64,000 bases of DNA from Syngnathus acus (GCF_901709675.1 NC_051098.1:14351918-14415917); one strand, 5' to 3'; positions 24,401 through 37,730 are shown, counted from the first letter of the stretch. The notes: generated by a model from the letters alone, not told the origin. A program made the numbers and translations.

Positions 24401-27225
24401 AAATCCTGGCTCCTCCACTGTGCCTGTGCTAAGTGGAAAATCATTTATGGAAAGATTTTTGAAGCGATTCTATGCTGCAGCTCGTTAGTGCCGCCTTATT
24501 GCCGTTTCAACTGGTCACATTGCGCTGAGGTACTTGTCGGCTGTGCCACCGTGTATTAAAATTGACCAGCCATCTGAAAATGTCTTGATAAAATTGAGCT
24601 GTGCACAGAATATCAATAGCAAAGATTTCATACTTGTGTTCATAAATCAGGATTTGTATGATTATTGCATCGTTCTATAAGATGCTGCTGTGGGAGGCCA
24701 CAAATTGAAGCAGAAAGCAATCAGGTACAATCCACACATGAATGACACAATTTGAAATCTTGCACTGTTTTTGAGAATAACTCAGTCCAGAAATAGAGAT
24801 GAGAACTGCACCGGGCTCCGTGTCATTCACCGTGCCTTTGCGTCCTTGTTATCGACTCCTGCTGTTATCATGCCCGCTCTCTTATTTTAACGCCTGCCCC
24901 TTCAATAGTGTGCGATTCTTCAGCAATTTCTCTGAAGGGTTCAATGAGCCTCAGCTTCACCGTGCACGTTGCAGGAATGTAATGTCAGGAATCAGATATG
25001 AAGGTGTCTATTAGAAGGCTTTGCAATACCGCGCGTGTACAACGGAAGCTCAAGGTTGATTGATTTGGAGGGCTGATAAAAAATAAATTATTAGGGGAAA
25101 TGAGATTCTAGAAGTGCACAAAAAGGCCCAAGTAGCATTGTCCGCGTCAGATCTCTAAGTGTGTAACTGTCATGATAACAGGAAATGGAACTTCCTTTCA
25201 GCTAAAGCAAAAAATAGATTCTTCCGTGAGTAGACAATTTGGTGACAAACACATTGGATCGAATAAGTGAGCCGTTCAGAGTCTGCGGTGTGAACGTAGC
25301 CTGTTTGTTCAAATCATAATTCTGGCTCAGCCAGGAAAGTAATCTGCGCAGCAAAGTGACGCGGCCCGTCTGGAACAACAGCATCGCTAATCATCATCCT
25401 CATGACTCGCGGGGGCCGTGTGAGCGGAATCGGAATCTTGGCCTGTTGCTATGAGACTCTAAGTCGGGCTCACATGCCGGACGGAGCGAGCTCATTAGCA
25501 TGCAAATCGACATTATTCAAGCTTGATTACGTAGACACACTAGGCAGAGAGCGAAATTTGGAAATGACTGAGGAAACAGGTGACTTATTCGAATTACCTA
25601 ACTGGGTAAAATGAGACGCAATCATTCTAATTCATTTACTCCATATTTGCATATTTTAAGCTGCGGTAACTCGTTGATTTGCTGTTGGGTTTTTTGTGTG
25701 TGACAATTGCGGTCATGCATATGTGTGGAATACTAATACTCTACTAATACTAATCAACATCCCAAAAAGGCAGCCATGTTGGAATTAGCACAGTGGCTAA
25801 CTTTCACTTATCGAAATATGGGGTTTGGTGTAACTGCTCGCCCCTCCCCTCTCTGCTGTAGGTAACTGCAACCTTGACTTTTTTAAAACCGCGGTGAACC
25901 GTGGAAACCGATAAATCAGTCTGTGAGTAGTACACAAGAACGTTAAACGAGCTGCTAACCGTATAAACGACATCTGTGAACGAGCGGAACAACCTGGAAC
26001 CTGCCGTGGAGGAGGAGTTTCGTGCAAAGAAAACAAAGCAGCCCGAATACAATTCTGCAGGTAAACATGTTGGCGTTGGAGTCACTCCTTTCCGCTTTCT
26101 TGCATGGGAATGATTAATACTGTCAATTATGGGTGTCTTAATTGTGAGAGTAGGGTATTCAAATGGAAAAGAACAGGCTGGCAATTAATTAGGCGCATGT
26201 TTATTCAATAAATCTCCTACCTTGTGTCTGGAAGAGAACATAATTACCAAGGTCACCAAGGTTTAAGTGTCTCATTGATAGATTTCAGTGCAAATGCAGG
26301 CGCATTTTTTCATATCGACGTAATTAGAATATGCAAATTCGACGCCCCGTTTACGTTAGTCCGCCTCTCCCCCGCCCGCTTTTTAAAACGAACGAGACGC
26401 GGTCAGAAATGACCCGAAGCGCACGGGGTCCGTTGAAAAGGACGAAGCGGAGCTGTCAATTAGGCCGCCATCCTGACGGGGGAGGGTCACGGCGAAGCAC
26501 AGTTCAACGTCGGCGCCATCTAATTGCTGACAATGTCACCCTCCGTAGTGTTACGTTTGTCTGCAGGAAGCTACATTATTTGTCGATAAAGTTTTCAATG
26601 TCACATTCCCAACTGTGGCAAGCTTAAACTTTCTTTCAGATTTGCCAATACTGGAAATGTGAGGCAAGTAGTGACAGTGATGACGCATGTGCCCATGATA
26701 TTTTTGACTCTGTGGATTTTTTCCCAGTCATCTTACGTATTTCTAGAGTCATCAACAAATTAGCCCCAGGAGCTATCGGATCAATCGTATGTCATGTCAT
26801 CCATTTTACTGTGGACTATTTTTTTCCCACCCTGTGGATTATTTTGTTGCACCAGAGGGAGAAATAATGAAAAGAACATAGAATTAGTATTGAAGAATTA
26901 TTATCTTTGTCAAGGCTCAATTTGTTTTGCTCTTGCTTGTATTGGATCTCAGGATGAATACATTGTGTGTGTTGTCACGCCATACAAACGATGCCGCTGC
27001 CCATGAAGGATTTTAAAGCTCTTCATTATTTAATATCTCTGGCTGCATCCCCGACGTAATCCGCAGCATTAGATACACGTGGGTAGCCAAGCAAAAACCT
27101 TCTTGGAAATCCAGTCACTGGTGATTTTGTGGTATTGTGAAAATGCATTTCCATTCGAGTCCAGTGTCGTTTTGAAAAATGCAGCAGGAGATATTTGTGA
27201 CCATAATAGACTCAGACATTTGGTT

Positions 27226-27283
27226 CTATTTATTTATTTATTTGTTTATTTATTTGTTTGTTTGTGTATTTATTTATCTATCT
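27226..27283. repeat. (ATTT)n-type microsatellite
   Basis: Runs of TTTATTTA with TTTG variants (TTTGTTTATTTATTTG) covering about 58 bases. Simple sequence, no other content. Confidence 0.9.
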
Positions 27284-28000
27284 TGAGGCAACCTTGTCAG
27301 CCATATCGGATTGCCCCGATCGATTCCCTCCTGTTTATGACGAGCTTTTGAAGTGCTATTCAAATCGACGGCATGTTTACTAGCTGCGCTTCTCTGCCCG
27401 TTTTTAAAAATGAATGCGTTAAGCGTAAAAAACCCCGATAACAAGACGCCCAAGCGTGTACCATCTGACACGGAACGCGTGTTTGCTGTCGGCGTCTTTT
27501 CAGAGCGCTAACGCATCCTCGCTTAATGGGCTGATTAAAAACGACAAACACACAGGAACGGTTAATGTTTGTTTCCTACTTTTGGTGCACTTACTGCCTC
27601 AGTATGTAAAGCATGTTTACATGTTCCTGCATGAGTGGGTGGCTATGTTGGAGTGGGATCAGACGTGCGGGGCTTGGTGCAGAATCTGAGTTGCATGCAT
27701 GCATAATGAGTGTGCTGTGCGCAGTCCAATACATTTCTCCCATAGGATAGAATGGAAATAGAACAAATCTGTTGTCTCCAGCAGATGGTAAAAGTGTTTT
27801 AACATTACAGGCAGACATTTTTATGGACCATCTTGACACGCACGCATTCCATAAAACAACTGTTGATGTCAAACAGAAAAGGAATAAAACACTCATATTG
27901 TTAGCAGCTGGTTTATTATACACGCTCATTTGCGCGTTAAAAGTACTGAACACATTTTTTTTTTCTTTTACAAAAACCATCTTGAGATACTGCAAGTACA

Positions 28001-28070
28001 TTAATAATAATAAATAATTATAATTAATTAATAATAATTATAATTAATAAAATAATAATAGGAAATAATT
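28001..28070. repeat. (AAT)n-type simple repeat
   Basis: AATAATAATAAATAATTA and similar imperfect units over about 70 bases. Confidence 0.85.
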
Positions 28071-29912
28071 ATTTGATCCTCTGCATTTGTTTGGTTATTT
28101 TCAAAGAACTCGTTAATTGTTTATGGGTACGATTGACCGATATGTGCAAAATGTCGCTTGCTGGTCTCGCATCACAACGTTTAAGGTTGCAGACTTCAAA
28201 TCACACTTTGAAACTGATTTCCTCCTTCCCAATGAGCGATACAACAAAGTCCCTTTTAAAAAAAAAATTTAAATAGTAGGCAGAAACCTCAATCGAATAC
28301 GGTCGCGTGTAAACATGCTTCATTAAAGCGATGATAGCTCAAAGTGGCGCCGCTCCAAGTAATTCAAGCTTCCGTGAGCAAACAGCAGCGGCGGCAGATG
28401 TCGGCCGAGGCTCTGTGGATTCGCCGAGCGTGTTTGTTGGCTTTGGGGGTTGCGCGTCTTCTATGAGAAAATCACGCTCACCTTAAAGGCTTTCACGCAT
28501 ATTTTGGAGCGTGTTTTCGGGCCAGGTAGGCTAATAAATGCGGCGGAAAACGTGCTCTGCAGAAGCTGCAGATGTGGCCCAAGGCAAATGTTAGCGTGAG
28601 TTTTATTTGAATAGCAACGCCTTGAAGTTTCAACCCCCCCAAAAAGTTGTACCTGGTGAAGTTTTGTCAGCCGGTATATCGAGCGGCTTTTCATGAATGC
28701 TTTGATTTTAGTAGGTTTTCACTTCCTGTTTTGGTTTCCAGCCATGTTGAAAAAAACAAAGCAGGAGCAGTAATTTACTTGCAAGTTCTCACATCTGCTT
28801 CACCTTCCCACCTTGACATGAAGATGGAAGCTCAGTATCATCCTAATTGAATTCAAAGACCTATATTCGACACTGGGAGTTGCCTTGGCAACAACTCCCC
28901 CCACACACACACACACGTCGCCTCTCCTTGCCCTCCCAGAAATTGTGAAAGATCAATGGAATATCCTCAGCAGCGTGGCAGAAAACATTCCAGCACAGAT
29001 GCTCCTCGGGAGAAAGCGCGAGCTTTGTGACATAGTTGAAGTGCGAATGCTAATGCGGCTCGGCAAGGTCGCGCAAAAACAAGCGTGGGCGGCCAGTTTT
29101 CGTTTTTCATACCAATGAAGTCTATGCCCGTTTCTTAATTGAGGGAATTTGGAGAAATAATTTCTGACAACAGCAAGGCTTTCCTGCATAAATAAATTCT
29201 CTCTTGGGGATTGGGAATGTTCTCACGCTATGCACGCGTGAGTTCTTGCATGCGCAAGTGTTTTAACCTCTGACTGTCAACAGAAAGCACATGCGGCAGT
29301 TTTAACTCTCTTTTATCTTTCACTTTCATTAAAAGGGACCGGTTCAATTAAGAATAGATTTTCCATGCAGCGGGGGCTCTTTCCAAGCAGTAATAATTCG
29401 CTTGAAGATTGTACAATTAGAAAATGTGTCCTAATACTTTCGATTAGCATAAATTAGGTTAGCGTGAGTTAGCCTCGACAGATTGTCTATGGCTGTTAGC
29501 GTCTTGCTTTTTAATTGAGATGTTAAATTGAATATTTTCAGTTACAGGTAGCGAAAAGGGGGCACGTTTAGGTCGTCTCCTTGGTCTGCAAATGGAAAGT
29601 CACTTTTCATCGCTTCATTTGATTGATGCTAACACGCGCTCCTCATTCCCAATGAAGCTTTCGCCGTTTGCCGCCAAGACGGATGCCAAGGCCGCGGTCG
29701 AGAGCGTCTGGCAACGACATCCGCGTTTGTCCGCCGCCGGGGCTTCTTGTTTGCTCCCGCCCGAGATCACATTTTCCACCTGTCACCACAGGCGGGTTCT
29801 CCGCCAGAGTAAAATCAATATCCCTAAATAGAAATCAGAGCTTCCTCAAAAAAGAAGTCATCTAGTAAAAGAGGCCTCGAGGCTTTTTTGTTGCTACGAT
29901 TTGCACAGGTGT

Positions 29913-30055
29913 CCTAACCCTAATCTTAACCCTGAACCCTAAATCTTTATCTAGATCTGCACAACTCTTTTTTTTTTTTACCCAAGGTTTACACAACCCC
30001 AAAATCGTCACCCCTAACTGTGCGCTTACCCCTAACTAATGCTAACCCTCCCCTA
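29913..30055 (-). repeat. Degenerate telomere-like CCCTAA tract
   Basis: CCTAACCCTAATCTTAACCC, TGAACCCTAAATC at 29913-29952, then looser copies (ACCCCTAACTG, ACCCCTAACTAATGCTAACCC) to about 30055. The G-rich version is on the minus strand. It is too short and irregular to be a fusion scar by itself; decayed telomere-like minisatellites of this kind are common in fish. It sits about 350 bases upstream of the lrfn1 coding start. Confidence 0.6.
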
Positions 30056-30374
30056 GTTTTGCGCTCTCATTTTGTGTAATTTGTCAGAAGCCTCAGGAGT
30101 GTGAAAAGGTCATATTGCTATCTTGACCAGCAACTTTTATTTCTTCACTGGATGTCTATGCTGACTGAGAGAGAAATAATAGGCTTCAGACACACAAGCA
30201 TGCTTATTTGCCTTAAAAGTCTCCACGGATATGTTTTATGATGGTGTCGCTGCAGCCTTTCATCATCGAAGGTGTCATTATATGTGAAAAGCACATTCCA
30301 TTTTGCAATGATACCTTGCTTCTATCTTTGGATTTTTGTGGCTCACATCAAGGTGCTGTTTATTCATCCTGTTT

Positions 30375-30391
30375 TTATTCTGTGTGTCCAG
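30375..30391 (+). other. lrfn1: Splice acceptor of 5' UTR intron, lrfn1
   Basis: TTATTCTGTGTGTCCAG is a pyrimidine-rich acceptor, and the next exon base is 30392, only 20 bases before the start codon at 30412. This implies at least one upstream non-coding exon. It also argues against the frame that opens further upstream at 30238, which would place a non-homologous 58-residue leader in front of a clear signal peptide. Confidence 0.6.
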
Positions 30392-30411
30392 GAGCAGGAA
30401 CGCAATTGAAA

Positions 30412-33400
30412 ATGGAGCGGCTGATCCTGTGCGTGCTCCTGTGCGGTGCTCTGGCGAAGGGCTACAGTTGTCCCAGCCGCTGCATCTGCCAGCACCTGTC
30501 GCCCACCCTGACGCTCCTCTGCGCTAAGACGGGACTCCTCTTCGTGCCGCCCACCATCGACCGCAAGACAGTGGAGCTGCGACTCACCGACAACTTCATC
30601 ACCGTCATCCGCAGGAAGGACTTCTTCAACATGACCAGCTTGGTGCACCTCACTTTGTCGCGCAACACCATCAGCCAGATTACTCCGCAGGCCTTTGTAG
30701 ACCTCCGCTTGCTGCGGGCGCTGCACATGGATGGAAACCGCCTGAGCGCCATCAGGAGCGACCATTTCAAAGGCCTGCACAACCTGCGACACCTCATCCT
30801 CGGAAACAACCAGATCCACCAGGTAGCCGCTACGTCTTTTGACGAGTTTGTCTCCACCATCGAGGACCTTGATCTGTCCAACAACAACCTGCGGACCCTG
30901 CCTTGGGAAGCCATAGCCCGGATGACTAACATCAACACGCTCACCCTGGACCATAACCTGATCGACCACATCGGAGAAGGTACCTTTACCCTGCTCACCA
31001 AGCTGGTCCGCCTGGATATGACGTCCAACCGGCTGCAGAAGCTGCCGCCCGATAGCCTGTTCCAGCACGCTCAGGTGCTGTCCGACGCCAAGGGCTCCAG
31101 CTCGTCCACTCTGGCCGTCAGCTTCGGGGGCAACCCGCTTCACTGCAACTGCGAGCTGCTGTGGCTCCGTCGGCTGACCCGCGAAGACGACTTGGAAACT
31201 TGCGCCTCGCCGGACCACCTCATGGACAAGTACTTCTGGTCCATACAAGAAGAGGAGTTCATCTGCGAACCACCGCTGATTACCAAACACCTTACCACCA
31301 AGCCTCACGTGATGGAAGGGCAAGGGGTCACCCTCAAGTGCAAGGCGGTCGGCGATCCCGAGCCAAAGATCCACTGGCGTTCGCCCGATGGCAAGCTGGT
31401 CCACAACAACTCCCGCACCATCCTGTATGAAAACGGCACCCTTGATATTCTCATCACCACCCTGAAGGACAGTGGGGCGTTCAACTGCGTGGCCTCCAAC
31501 GCGGCGGGCATCGCCACGGCTGCCGTGGAGATCAACATGATACCGCTGCCGCTGTTCGTCAACAACACGGGCCACATGCGCGAAGACCCGGGCCTGTCCG
31601 ACATCACCACCTCATCCAAGTCGGGCAACGACACCAAGCACAAGCAGGGCAGGAGAGTGGTGGTCACCGAGCTGACCTCGTCGTCGGCCGTCATCCGATG
31701 GCCGTCTGAGCGTCACATCCCTGGAATCAGAATGTACCAAATCCAATACAACAGCACCGCTGACGACACGCTGGTGTACAGGTTAGTCGAGACGTGTTAC
31801 CATCTGCTCTGTGACAAATCCCTGTAGATGCAACATAATTAAGTATACAGTGGTTGAATAAAAATTCACAAGACACAAATAGAAATGCCAACTAGCTAGC
31901 ACGGTTATTCATTATTCTCTTAAACCGAGACAACCAAAACCTTTTTGGTAATTAGTGACAAGCCTGTGTGAATAATGACGCAGTTAGCGTCACAGGTAAA
32001 AGATAGCATGAGAAGCTAACACAGCTTTGCCTTCCTCCTTCACCAAAAGCGCAAACAGATGGCCGAGCATACGCCCGCCTAAACCATACCAATTTTTTTT
32101 GTTTATCACAAAACTGGACTTCCAAAACAGGAAGTATAAACTTATCGTGATTATAACAGTAATGGCGCTACACGGGACAAAAGCATAACGAGTCAACTAC
32201 TTGGTCAATCAACACTTGACAGGACTAAGATATTCCACGTTTTGTTCGCATAATGTTGGTCAGGACAAGTTCTGAGTGAGAAGCCAAACAAGAAAGTAGA
32301 AACCTACCGGAATAAAAGCAACAACAGCTCTAAGTAGGTTTTAACATTAAAACTTATCCCCAGCTATCACAACACTGGGAAAAAGTACAAAAGCATCCGA
32401 TCACCCCAAAGTCTTGCGAGAATTCCCTGTGGCTGTTTTTCCACGAACCAACCCTTTTCAAAAAGCCACAAAAGTCCACACAGAAGCTGGCAGACATGAA
32501 ATCTTTTGAGGTCTCTCTTTGGCCCGCAGCATTGCACGGCGGGAGTAAAGGGCTTTCTTTGCAGGATCATTACACCACGATAAATAACAACAGCAACATT
32601 TCACTATGCGCACTCAGCCAAACGGCAATAGGCCATCATTAATTTGCTGCAACACAAAGCGTGATTACATGCGGTTTGGCTAATTAAAGGCTTGCTTGTA
32701 GCCGTGAGCCCAGCGTCATTTGCTTATTGGGGACGGGGAAATAAGCAAGTACTTGATAACTGGTCAAGGCTTTTCAGCATTTGGAATTAAAATTTGGGGT
32801 GTTATCCTGATATGATTAAATTATCACTGTTATGTATGAACGGCGTCAGATGATGAATTTTCAAAATTTGAAAGCGCTGTGTGCTTTTTAGGGGTTGTTC
32901 ATAGTTTCATTTGTAATGGCTCTTTTTGTAATGCTAATGCGATGCATATGAATAATTAAAATATTCATTGCGTATGGGAATTTTGAAGACATTTGAAAAT
33001 AGTAGTAAATAAAAGGAACCACACCAGTAGTTCATTCTACTCGGATAAATGTGCTTTTCTGACGGCTGCAATACACGAATTTCCATTTATTTGCATACGT
33101 TTAAGTACTGGAAATATTTCCAGTCGTGTGTGTACTGTATTATTTCATGCATTCGTTTAATAACGTGACGTGAATATTGATGTATAAATAGAGCAAGGGC
33201 TAATTAGGGTTTTTAACTAAGTATACTGTAAGCTGCGCTGTGATTCAGTGAGTGACGCACAAACAGAATGTAGGCTAGTAGCATCTATTCCAGGGTTAAT
33301 GTAGTCATCCGGTGAATTAATAAAACATTTGTCGTTGAGCTGTGATATCAGATATAATGAGTCATAAAAGAATTTCTAGGCGGTTTAAAGCCTTGAGATG

Positions 33401-34562
33401 TTTTGCTCTGAGGCGCAGAGGAATATTATCTATAGATAACAAGCATCCAAATCCGACTTAAGGCAGACATTTTCCTTATTTTTGTGTCTAGCCTAAAGTG
33501 CACTCTCATTTGCCGCCTTTTTGGCATTGACATAGCCTGACCCTGCATCAAATCGCATTACACCACCTGCGCCACAATTTAGACCTGATTTCACCCGGTC
33601 TAAACTTGCCTCTGTCAGGTGTGCTGGGGGCTCTGAGAGTTTTGTCACAAATAACACGGTATTTCATGCGCTCTTACAGGATGATCCCGCCTACCAACAA
33701 GGATTTCCTGATCAACGACCTGGCGGCCGGACGCGAGTACGACCTGTGCGTGCTAGCCGTGTACGACGACGGCGTCACGTCGCTGACGGCCACGCGCGCG
33801 GTGGGCTGCATCCAGTTCCACACTAACAACGAGGTCAGCCCGTGTCGATTCATGCACAGCCAGTTCCTGGGGGGCACCATGATCATCATTATCGGCGGCA
33901 TCATCGTGGCGTCCGTCCTGGTCTTCATCGTCATCCTCATGATCCGCTACAAGGCCTACGTCGGGCCAGAGGACACCAAGGCCAAGGCGGGCCCCGGCGT
34001 CCGATCGCAGTCCAACGGCAGCCACCAACGACTGCAGCGCTCGGCATCCGGTCAGGCTTCGGACGAGGGCCAGCGCGAGGGATCCAAGGAATGCATGGCG
34101 CTGGTTCTGAAGGTGGACCATGACAAGAAAGAGGACACCAGAGCCTTAGTGGCCGTAGGGGCGCCCTCCGCCGTCCCGGACGTGGAACTGCCTCCGTCGA
34201 GGAAGCGAAGGAGCAGCCTGCCGCCGGAGGACACGCAGACGGACAGCAGCCTGACGGGCTCCACCATGTCGCTGTGCCTCATCGGCCCGAGTGCCGGCTC
34301 GGCCGAGGCGCCGCGCTTCGTGGACAAAAAGGGACTCCTGGCCAATGCGGGGCTGCTGATGCCCGGCGAACTGGCGCGAACTCGGCACAGGTTCTCCTTC
34401 GACGGAGGGGACTACTCCATATTTCAGAGCCACAGTTACCCGCGGCGGGCCAGGACGAGGTGGCACCGCTCCACCAACCAGCTGGACGCCGAGTCGTCGC
34501 CCCTGGCCAACCGCCGGGTGACGTTCAGCAGCACCGAGTGGATGCTGGAAAGCACCGTGTGA
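30412..34562 (+). CDS. lrfn1: Leucine-rich repeat and fibronectin type III protein, LRFN1 type (SALM2)
   Basis: Coding exons 30412-31781 and 33680-34562 join within an arginine codon (AG/G) and give 750 residues. Known role of the family: postsynaptic adhesion molecules that organise excitatory synapses and bind PSD-95. Visible order: signal peptide 1-19; LRRNT cysteines 20, 24 and 26; about seven leucine-rich repeats; LRRCT with HCNCELLWL at 244-252; Ig domain with cysteines 310 and 359; FN3 about 414-508, split by the intron; one membrane helix about 521-545 ([19 protein letters not shown]); cytoplasmic tail ending ESTV, a class I PDZ ligand. LRFN1 is preferred over LRFN2, 4 and 5 because of the tail blocks [10 protein letters not shown] and TEWMLESTV and because [11 protein letters not shown] and YFWSI match remembered LRFN1. 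The start codon is the one heading the signal peptide. The exon is GC-rich at third positions, which creates long antisense open frames. Confidence 0.9.
31782..33679 (+). other. lrfn1: lrfn1 coding intron
   Basis: Donor GTTAGT after 31781 and acceptor CTCTTACAG ending at 33679. I see no exon on either strand inside. If the donor is not used, the frame continues 15 codons to TAG at 31825-31827. The interior is AT-rich with several TAATTA homeodomain-like cores (for example near 32683). Confidence 0.85.
31857..31862 (+). terminator. lrfn1: Candidate intronic poly(A) signal, lrfn1
   Basis: AATAAA lies 30 bases after the intronic stop codon that is reached when the lrfn1 donor is skipped. No strong GT-rich downstream element is obvious, so use is uncertain. 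Confidence 0.3.
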
Positions 34563-35904
34563 GCGGACATGCCGCCAAACAGACAAAAAGTACATCGGCC
34601 ATTCATCCCGCCTTGCCATCACACACGCCAGAGAGGTTTGTTAGCAATCTGCGCCTCATTTTTTCTTTCCCCATTTCAGTTGGCAATTGAAAATCCAAAC
34701 AAAGAGAATAGGACTATTATAGGTGTCAAACTCACCCGTAAGGTTTACAGTGCATTTTAGACTCGTCCCGACATTTCAGATGAAGAGTCACATCTTGTCC
34801 TTAGATTATTGTTTTTCAAAGTAAAAGCAGAGCAAATGTTTTTATTCCGATTCAACACAAAGATCATTCGGGTTTAATGGAAAACTACAGAAGTCAAAGA
34901 ATAATTACTGTAAAAAAATAAAATAAAAGTAGTCTCCAAATGATAAATTGATTATTAAAAAAGTAATAGATTAATTTGGTAATCTACTATTAGTTGTTTG
35001 ATTAATCTTTGCACCTTTGACCAAATGTAAACCAAACTCAACTTAAAACCGACATAAAACATGAGTTTTGGCAAAAAAAAAAAAAGAAATCACCTCGAAA
35101 ATTAATTATAATAATAATCAGCCAGTATTTCAATTGCCAATTGAAAATGGGAAGAAGGAATAATATGCGGATTGTCAGCCTATGTTTCTTTAACGCAGCA
35201 GTGCCTTAATTCTCACCAACGGAACAAAAAAAGTACAAATGGAGGATGCTGCTCGCTGTCGTCAAAAAAACAAAAAAAAAAACCACCTCTCGTCATTCCT
35301 TTGACGATTTGTTTGTTTACCCGTCCGTCCGTGTGAGGTTTGTATGGTTTTTTTCTTTCATTGTTCAAAAAAAAAAAGAGAAGAAAAAGCGCAACTTTCA
35401 AGTGAACAGCAACACAAAAAAACATTTGTGCACAGAAGACACGAAGATACGAGGACATGTATCAACACCAAGTAATAATTTAACGGATTTAAAAAAAATA
35501 AAAACGTATTTTACACGTTTCTTAACAGTGACGGGATTCCTCCTCGCTTCTCATGGGACTGGAATGTGTGAAGTTGCTCCAGATGTGACTGTATATTATT
35601 AACCCTTATCTGGCTGGTCTAGATCAAAAAAAGACGACAAACCGCAAAGGAAGACCTATATGAATATATTCAAACATTTGGTGTATGTGTACTAACTATG
35701 TAAAAAGTAAGTAAGTCATAATGTCACATGACTTTTTACAAAGCATTTGGGTGTTGGCTGCAAGTTTTTACATTAAAAACCTGTGTCATCACACCTCGCT
35801 ATATGTCAAACGGCGGGTCCGTGTGTTGAATCTTTTGCTCCGTCCAGCACTCGTGAATCTGTGTATCGAATTACATTGGTTGACAGGAAAAAAAAAATGG
35901 AGAT

Positions 35905-36060
35905 GGGTCATTGTATCAAACATGGATTTTTGGGTCATCAAAGGGTTAATAGGTCAAACACGGGTCAACAGAACCCGGGTCAAATGTGGATCAAACACAG
36001 GTCTGTCAAAACAGGTTTGTAGTTGGACCGTGAGACTTGGTTCAAATGTGTCAAACATGT
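35905..36060 (+). repeat. Degenerate GGGTCAAACA minisatellite
   Basis: Repeating words GGGTCATTGTATCAAACATG, TGGGTCATCAAAGGG, AGGTCAAACACGGGTCAACAG, CCCGGGTCAAATGTGGATC, AAACACAGGTCTGTCAAAACAGG, GGTTCAAATGTGTCAAACATG. The unit is about 10-14 bases with drift. Simple decayed minisatellite; no coding. Confidence 0.65.
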
Positions 36061-37670
36061 ATGCATAACTCAAATCTGAATCCTTCCTCGTGTGTCACGA
36101 GTTGTTCGATTTCCTTTGCGTTTTTCACACATCAAGTTGAGCGCATGAATATTTCATCTTGCCAGAATTATTTATAAGGACGCCACTTGTGTGTGAGAAG
36201 CTGCAGAGTTGACCACAGAGGCGAGGAAGAAGAGGAGAGGGAGGGGGGGAGTGGGGGAGGTCGTGGGAGACAGGGAACATGTAAACAGGATCTCAGTGGA
36301 GCGCCTGCAGGGCTAACGAGATGCAGTGGGCGTTTCCTGCCCCTAGGGGGAGACAAAGCTAAATGAGGAGGATCACAGTAATTATTTGCTTGAGAGGTCT
36401 GACACTATTAAGTGTGTGTACCGTTGACTGTCATGTCGAAGAGACGATTCTGTCGGTTGTTATCTGCGGCCATAATTCATAATTCATTCAAAGCGGCGTA
36501 AAAATGTGCTTAGCTAGGAAGAAGCCGCAGCTCTACGGAGCAAGCCGAGCCTTCAAATAAAGCTGCGGTTTTGTGTGTTGTCAGCGCTTTTTCTTGCTTC
36601 TGAGGCTGCACAAAATCAGCCTTGACCCGGTGAGGTTGCTGAGGAACTCGTTAAATCTTTAATGTGTGATAATGTGTCGGAGGAGTCCAATCAGAGCCGG
36701 TTAGAAGATCCATTAAAGTGCATTTGTTTACATCAGGATTTGTCATTAAAGTTTTGTTTGCTAGCATGACACTGATTAAGTGAATCGTATATTGATCAAG
36801 TGTAATACTGTGAAGTTCTATGAAGAATTTTGGATATGGAATTGTGTGATCCACATATGGATGGTTTGGCCTTGATGGAGGTCGTTCTCATCTTTCATTG
36901 GAACACATTGCCTCGAGTCAATCCAATTTTGTTTACCGAAGAGACTTGAACGCATCTGCTTTTCGGCTTGTGCCTCTTTTTAACCTCACCCCTGCCTGTC
37001 GATACACATTTGAATTTTGTTCCACCTTTTGCGCAATCTCATCTGTTTGGAGAGAACATTGTTGCCCTTTGACCCACTCGCGTTTCTTTCTCTTGTACTT
37101 TTAACACTTATTTTTCTTTCCCCCCTCCAGCAGTCTGGCAAGTGATTGAGTTACAAAAGCTGCCCAGATGCCTCTCGCCCACGTCTCCTGACCGCAGTGT
37201 TCTATTCTGTGAGGAAGACGTGACCCGTGGCAGCGAGCGTGAGAATATGCTTTCGACGGCGCCGTTCATTAGCGTGGCAGGCGTTCAATTTGTAGGGTCA
37301 CGGCTGTTAATGGCGTCATTTAGCCCCTTTCTGAGACATTAAGCAAAAGTGCTCCATTGCGGGAATAGTCGGGTCATGCAGGGGATGGAGTGCAGCGGCG
37401 TACCGACAACTCTGAGTGTTCTTTAACAAGCGTTGATGGGAGGGGCTATTGGAAAGAAGGTACAAGACAGGCCAATCAGCAATGACAGCCTATTTATGTT
37501 TGACTTCACGACTCTCCAATTACATTGAGAGCATCGTGTTGACAGCTAGCAGCTAATGAAATGACCCCATGACTTTAGTCTTTTTTTTTTCTTAAGAACG
37601 GGAATATCACAGGGCCTCCTCAACTGCTCCTTAATGGTAGATTTTTTTTTTTTAATATTCATTTGTACTT

Positions 37671-37730
37671 AACCCATTCACTGCCAGCCCAGTCAAAAGA
37701 CGTCTATAGCCGTATATGGCAGTTAATGAG
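37671..37730. repeat. Fish interspersed repeat, AACCCATTCACTGCCA type
   Basis: AACCCATTCACTGCCAGCCC, then AAAAGACGTCTATAGCCGTA, then GGCAGTTAATGAG matches a very common fish repeat in which CATTCACTGCCA, GACGTCTATAGCCGT and GGCAGTGAATG arms are near inverted copies of each other. Family assignment is from memory. Confidence 0.55.

Noticed and set aside
29592-29865. Overlapping 79- and 65-residue frames upstream of lrfn1
   Set aside because: GC-rich patch open in two frames; no signal, domain or splice support for a coding exon.
30238-30411. Upstream in-frame extension of lrfn1
   Set aside because: A good acceptor ends at 30391, and the extension would bury the signal peptide 58 residues inside the protein.
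30364-31575. 403-residue open frame antisense to lrfn1
   Set aside because: Opposite a GC-rich exon with strong third-position bias, which opens antisense frames. It has no domain, and the sense strand is a clear LRR/Ig protein.
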